A stretch of 64,000 nucleotides of DNA from Flagellimonas sp. CMM7. Lineage in GTDB: Bacteria > Bacteroidota > Bacteroidia > Flavobacteriales > Flavobacteriaceae. Numbering within the stretch: the stretch's first letter is position 1; the number at the start of each line of letters is the position of its first letter. Below the pieces are notes generated by a model. The model searched no databases. It saw only the letters and a program-made list of their open reading frames with translations, and was not told the DNA's origin. Made by a program: the position numbers and the translations under genes. Below, in pieces: positions 62,462 through 64,000 of this stretch. Location: the NCBI RefSeq assembly GCF_021390195.1, contig NZ_CP090003.1, forward strand, positions 918,001-982,000, given 5' to 3'.

Positions 62462-64000
62462 TTAATGGGGCAGTTCTCTTTTCACTTTTATGGAATTGGA
62501 AAGGTCATAAAAGCCATTCAAGTCAGCCACGTTCATTCCAGCTTCCAATCCAGATAGACTTTCCTCATAGGTAATATGCCAGATAAAGCATACTCCAACA
62601 CCGGCAGCATCAAAATCCACCCCTTCAACAGCGTCTATTGTTGGTGGCAAGCCTAGAATGTTATTATTCTCGTCTGTGATCACCCAGCCTTGTTTTGATC
62701 CATTCAAATTGGCATCATCCAAATAGATTCCACTTACCATATCTGGGGTGCCATCTACCTTAAATAAAAATGGACCTCCACTAATGTACCCTGCATTCAA
62801 TGGATTTCTGTTGACCACCACAAAATTGGAAAGGTGAAAATTACCAGACAGGTCGTTTAAATTCTGTCCACCCTCCAATCCGGACAGTTCCCCGGAATAG
62901 GTTAAATGGAATATGTAACAAGAACCTACACCCGCGCCATCAAAATCAACTCCTTTTACAGCATCTAAAGTAGGAGGTACTCCCAAAATGTTTTTGGAAT
63001 CGTCCGTGATCACATATGTCTGTGCAGCGCCATTAAGTTCTGAGTCATCTAAGGCAATAGCACTTACCATATCTGGTGTACCATCCACAACAAAGTTATA
63101 TGGTCCCCCTGCAAGGGTTCCAGCGTTCAATGCATTTCTATTAACCACTACAAAGTTGGAAAGAGCAAAATTGCCCGACAGGTCATTCAAGTTCTGTCCA
63201 CCTTCGAGTCCGGACAAATCACCAGAATAGGTCAAATGGAATATATAGCAAGAACCTACACCTGCTCCATCAAAGTCAACACCTTTTACAGCTTCCAAAG
63301 TAGGAGGTATTCCCAAGATATTTTTAGAATCATCCGTAATTACATAAGTCTGGGCATCACCTGAAACCTCAGAATCATCCAACGCAATAGCACTCACCAT
63401 ATCTGGTGTGCCATCTACAATAAAGTTATATGGACCTCCAGATAATGTTCCTGCATTTAATGGGTTTCTATTAACCACTACAAAGTTGGAAAGAGCAAAA
63501 TTACCCGACAGGTCATTCAAGTTCTGTCCACCTTCCAATCCAGTTAACTCACCAGAATAGGTTAGATGAAAGATATAGCAAGAGCCTACTCCTGCTCCAT
63601 CAAAATCAACCCCCATTACAGCTTCTAAAGTAGGAGGTATTCCCAAAATGTTTTTAGAATCGTCCGTGATTACGTAAGTCTGTGCGTCACCAGAAAGCAT
63701 TGTATCGTCTAAAGTAACAGTGCTCACCATATCCGGTACACCATCTACAACAAAATTGTATGGGCCGCCAGATAGCATTCCCGCATTTAAACCATTTCTA
63801 GTAACGGTCAATGAATTGGAAAGGTCATAATCACCTGCTAAGCCGCTAGTATTTAAACCAGCTTCCAATCCTTGGAGTCCATCTTCATAAACAATATGCC
63901 ATATAAGACATATTCCTGCTCCTGCCTCATCAAAATCCACCCCTTCTACAGCTTCCAATGTAGGTGGAAGTCCTAAAATATTCCCGGCATCATCTGTAAT
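62462..64000 (-). CDS. surface protein of 110-residue tandem repeats (5' end outside window)
   Basis: The reading frame is open to the window edge. The last 512 codons are tandem copies of a 110-residue (330-bp) unit containing GVDFD-GAGVGSCYIFHLTYSG, LEGGQNLNDLSGNF, LSNFVVVNRN, GGPYNFIVDGTPDMVSAIALDD and TYVITDDSKNILGIPPT. Five GVDFD copies are visible; the inner three are nearly identical, the outer ones have IWHIxYE instead of FHLTYSG. Such repeats occur in flavobacterial cell-surface proteins. The visible C-terminus, SNSIKVKRELPH, has no type IX sorting domain. Function unknown. Confidence 0.82.
   Translation of the reverse strand: MTDDAGNILGLPPTLEAVEGVDFDEAGAGICLIWHIVYEDGLQGLEAGLNTSGLAGDYDLSNSLTVTRNGLNAGMLSGGPYNFVVDGVPDMVSTVTLDDTMLSGDAQTYVITDDSKNILGIPPTLEAVMGVDFDGAGVGSCYIFHLTYSGELTGLEGGQNLNDLSGNFALSNFVVVNRNPLNAGTLSGGPYNFIVDGTPDMVSAIALDDSEVSGDAQTYVITDDSKNILGIPPTLEAVKGVDFDGAGVGSCYIFHLTYSGDLSGLEGGQNLNDLSGNFALSNFVVVNRNALNAGTLAGGPYNFVVDGTPDMVSAIALDDSELNGAAQTYVITDDSKNILGVPPTLDAVKGVDFDGAGVGSCYIFHLTYSGELSGLEGGQNLNDLSGNFHLSNFVVVNRNPLNAGYISGGPFLFKVDGTPDMVSGIYLDDANLNGSKQGWVITDENNNILGLPPTIDAVEGVDFDAAGVGVCFIWHITYEESLSGLEAGMNVADLNGFYDLSNSIKVKRELPH

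Noticed and set aside
62462..64000. 330-bp direct repeats as a possible CRISPR or satellite
   Set aside because: The units are continuous coding sequence with one period and no spacers.
1..64000. tRNA, rRNA, insertion sequences, prophage or restriction/defence genes
   Set aside because: I looked through all intergenic gaps and translations and saw no cloverleaf-type sequence, transposase, phage or defence protein.

Overview
The window is ordinary chromosomal core of a marine member of the Flavobacteriaceae (Bacteroidota). Signs of this are gliding-motility ABC protein GldA, TonB-dependent outer-membrane proteins with carboxypeptidase-like N-termini, DUF5686 and DUF2807 proteins, the ferredoxin-type sulfite reductase with a HEPN tail, the bifunctional DAHP synthase/chorismate mutase, a membrane pyrophosphatase, low G+C, and promoters of the Bacteroidota type (TAnnTTTG at -7). 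I see no rRNA, tRNA, prophage, insertion sequence or CRISPR array.

Layout. 1-3963 (minus): phe/tyr operon (pheA, aminotransferase, tyrA, DAHP synthase/chorismate mutase), headed by a 23-codon leader peptide rich in Phe and Tyr and a terminator, i.e. a ribosome-mediated attenuator. 4149-8455: gldA, a TonB-dependent receptor-like protein and a membrane-tethered LuxR-type regulator. 8596-14700: a PLP decarboxylase, then a redox/stress island: truncated haemoglobin, small membrane protein, Crp/Fnr regulator, four-Cys MarR regulator, DUF2024 protein, lipoprotein, CxxC thioredoxin-like protein and a serine hydrolase. Three sites built on the half-site TTAGGA lie at the MarR, lipoprotein and thioredoxin-like promoters, and a Crp-type box lies upstream of the haemoglobin operon. 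14692-17419: AraC regulator, DUF2807 lipoprotein, PagL-like protein.

17439-40702 is almost entirely sulfur, methionine and SAM metabolism on the minus strand. A SAM-I riboswitch precedes metH (two separate genes with a small ABM-domain gene between them) and metF. Next come sulfite reductase with its ferredoxin reductase and SUMT, cysN, cysD, cysH and a DUF2061 protein. An Rrf2 regulator follows. A second SAM-I riboswitch precedes metY, a MetX-aspartate kinase-homoserine dehydrogenase fusion and a second sulfhydrylase. metK lies at the end, past a methyltransferase/S15 peptidase pair. The genes run from sulfate to sulfide, from aspartate to O-acyl-homoserine, then to homocysteine, methionine and SAM, and both methionine operons are sensed by SAM itself.

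40929-64000: a TolB-propeller amidohydrolase broken by a one-base frameshift, deoxynucleoside kinase, TonB, membrane and soluble pyrophosphatases, a DUF5686 outer-membrane protein, pdhB, etfBA (with a 24-bp perfect palindrome in the promoter), bifunctional nuclease, nucleoside transporter, thyA, an arylsulfatase, a phytanoyl-CoA dioxygenase-like protein, two exported TonB-C-domain proteins and, running off the right edge, a surface protein made of 110-residue repeats. A dispersed REP-like element of about 66 bp occurs twice between genes and once as a half-copy inside metH.

I found no clearly new system. The best leads are the phe/tyr attenuator, the TTAGGA/MarR regulon with its Crp cascade, the split metH with the ABM gene, and the REP-like sequence inside metH. 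All gene names are from reading the translations; nothing was searched against a database.
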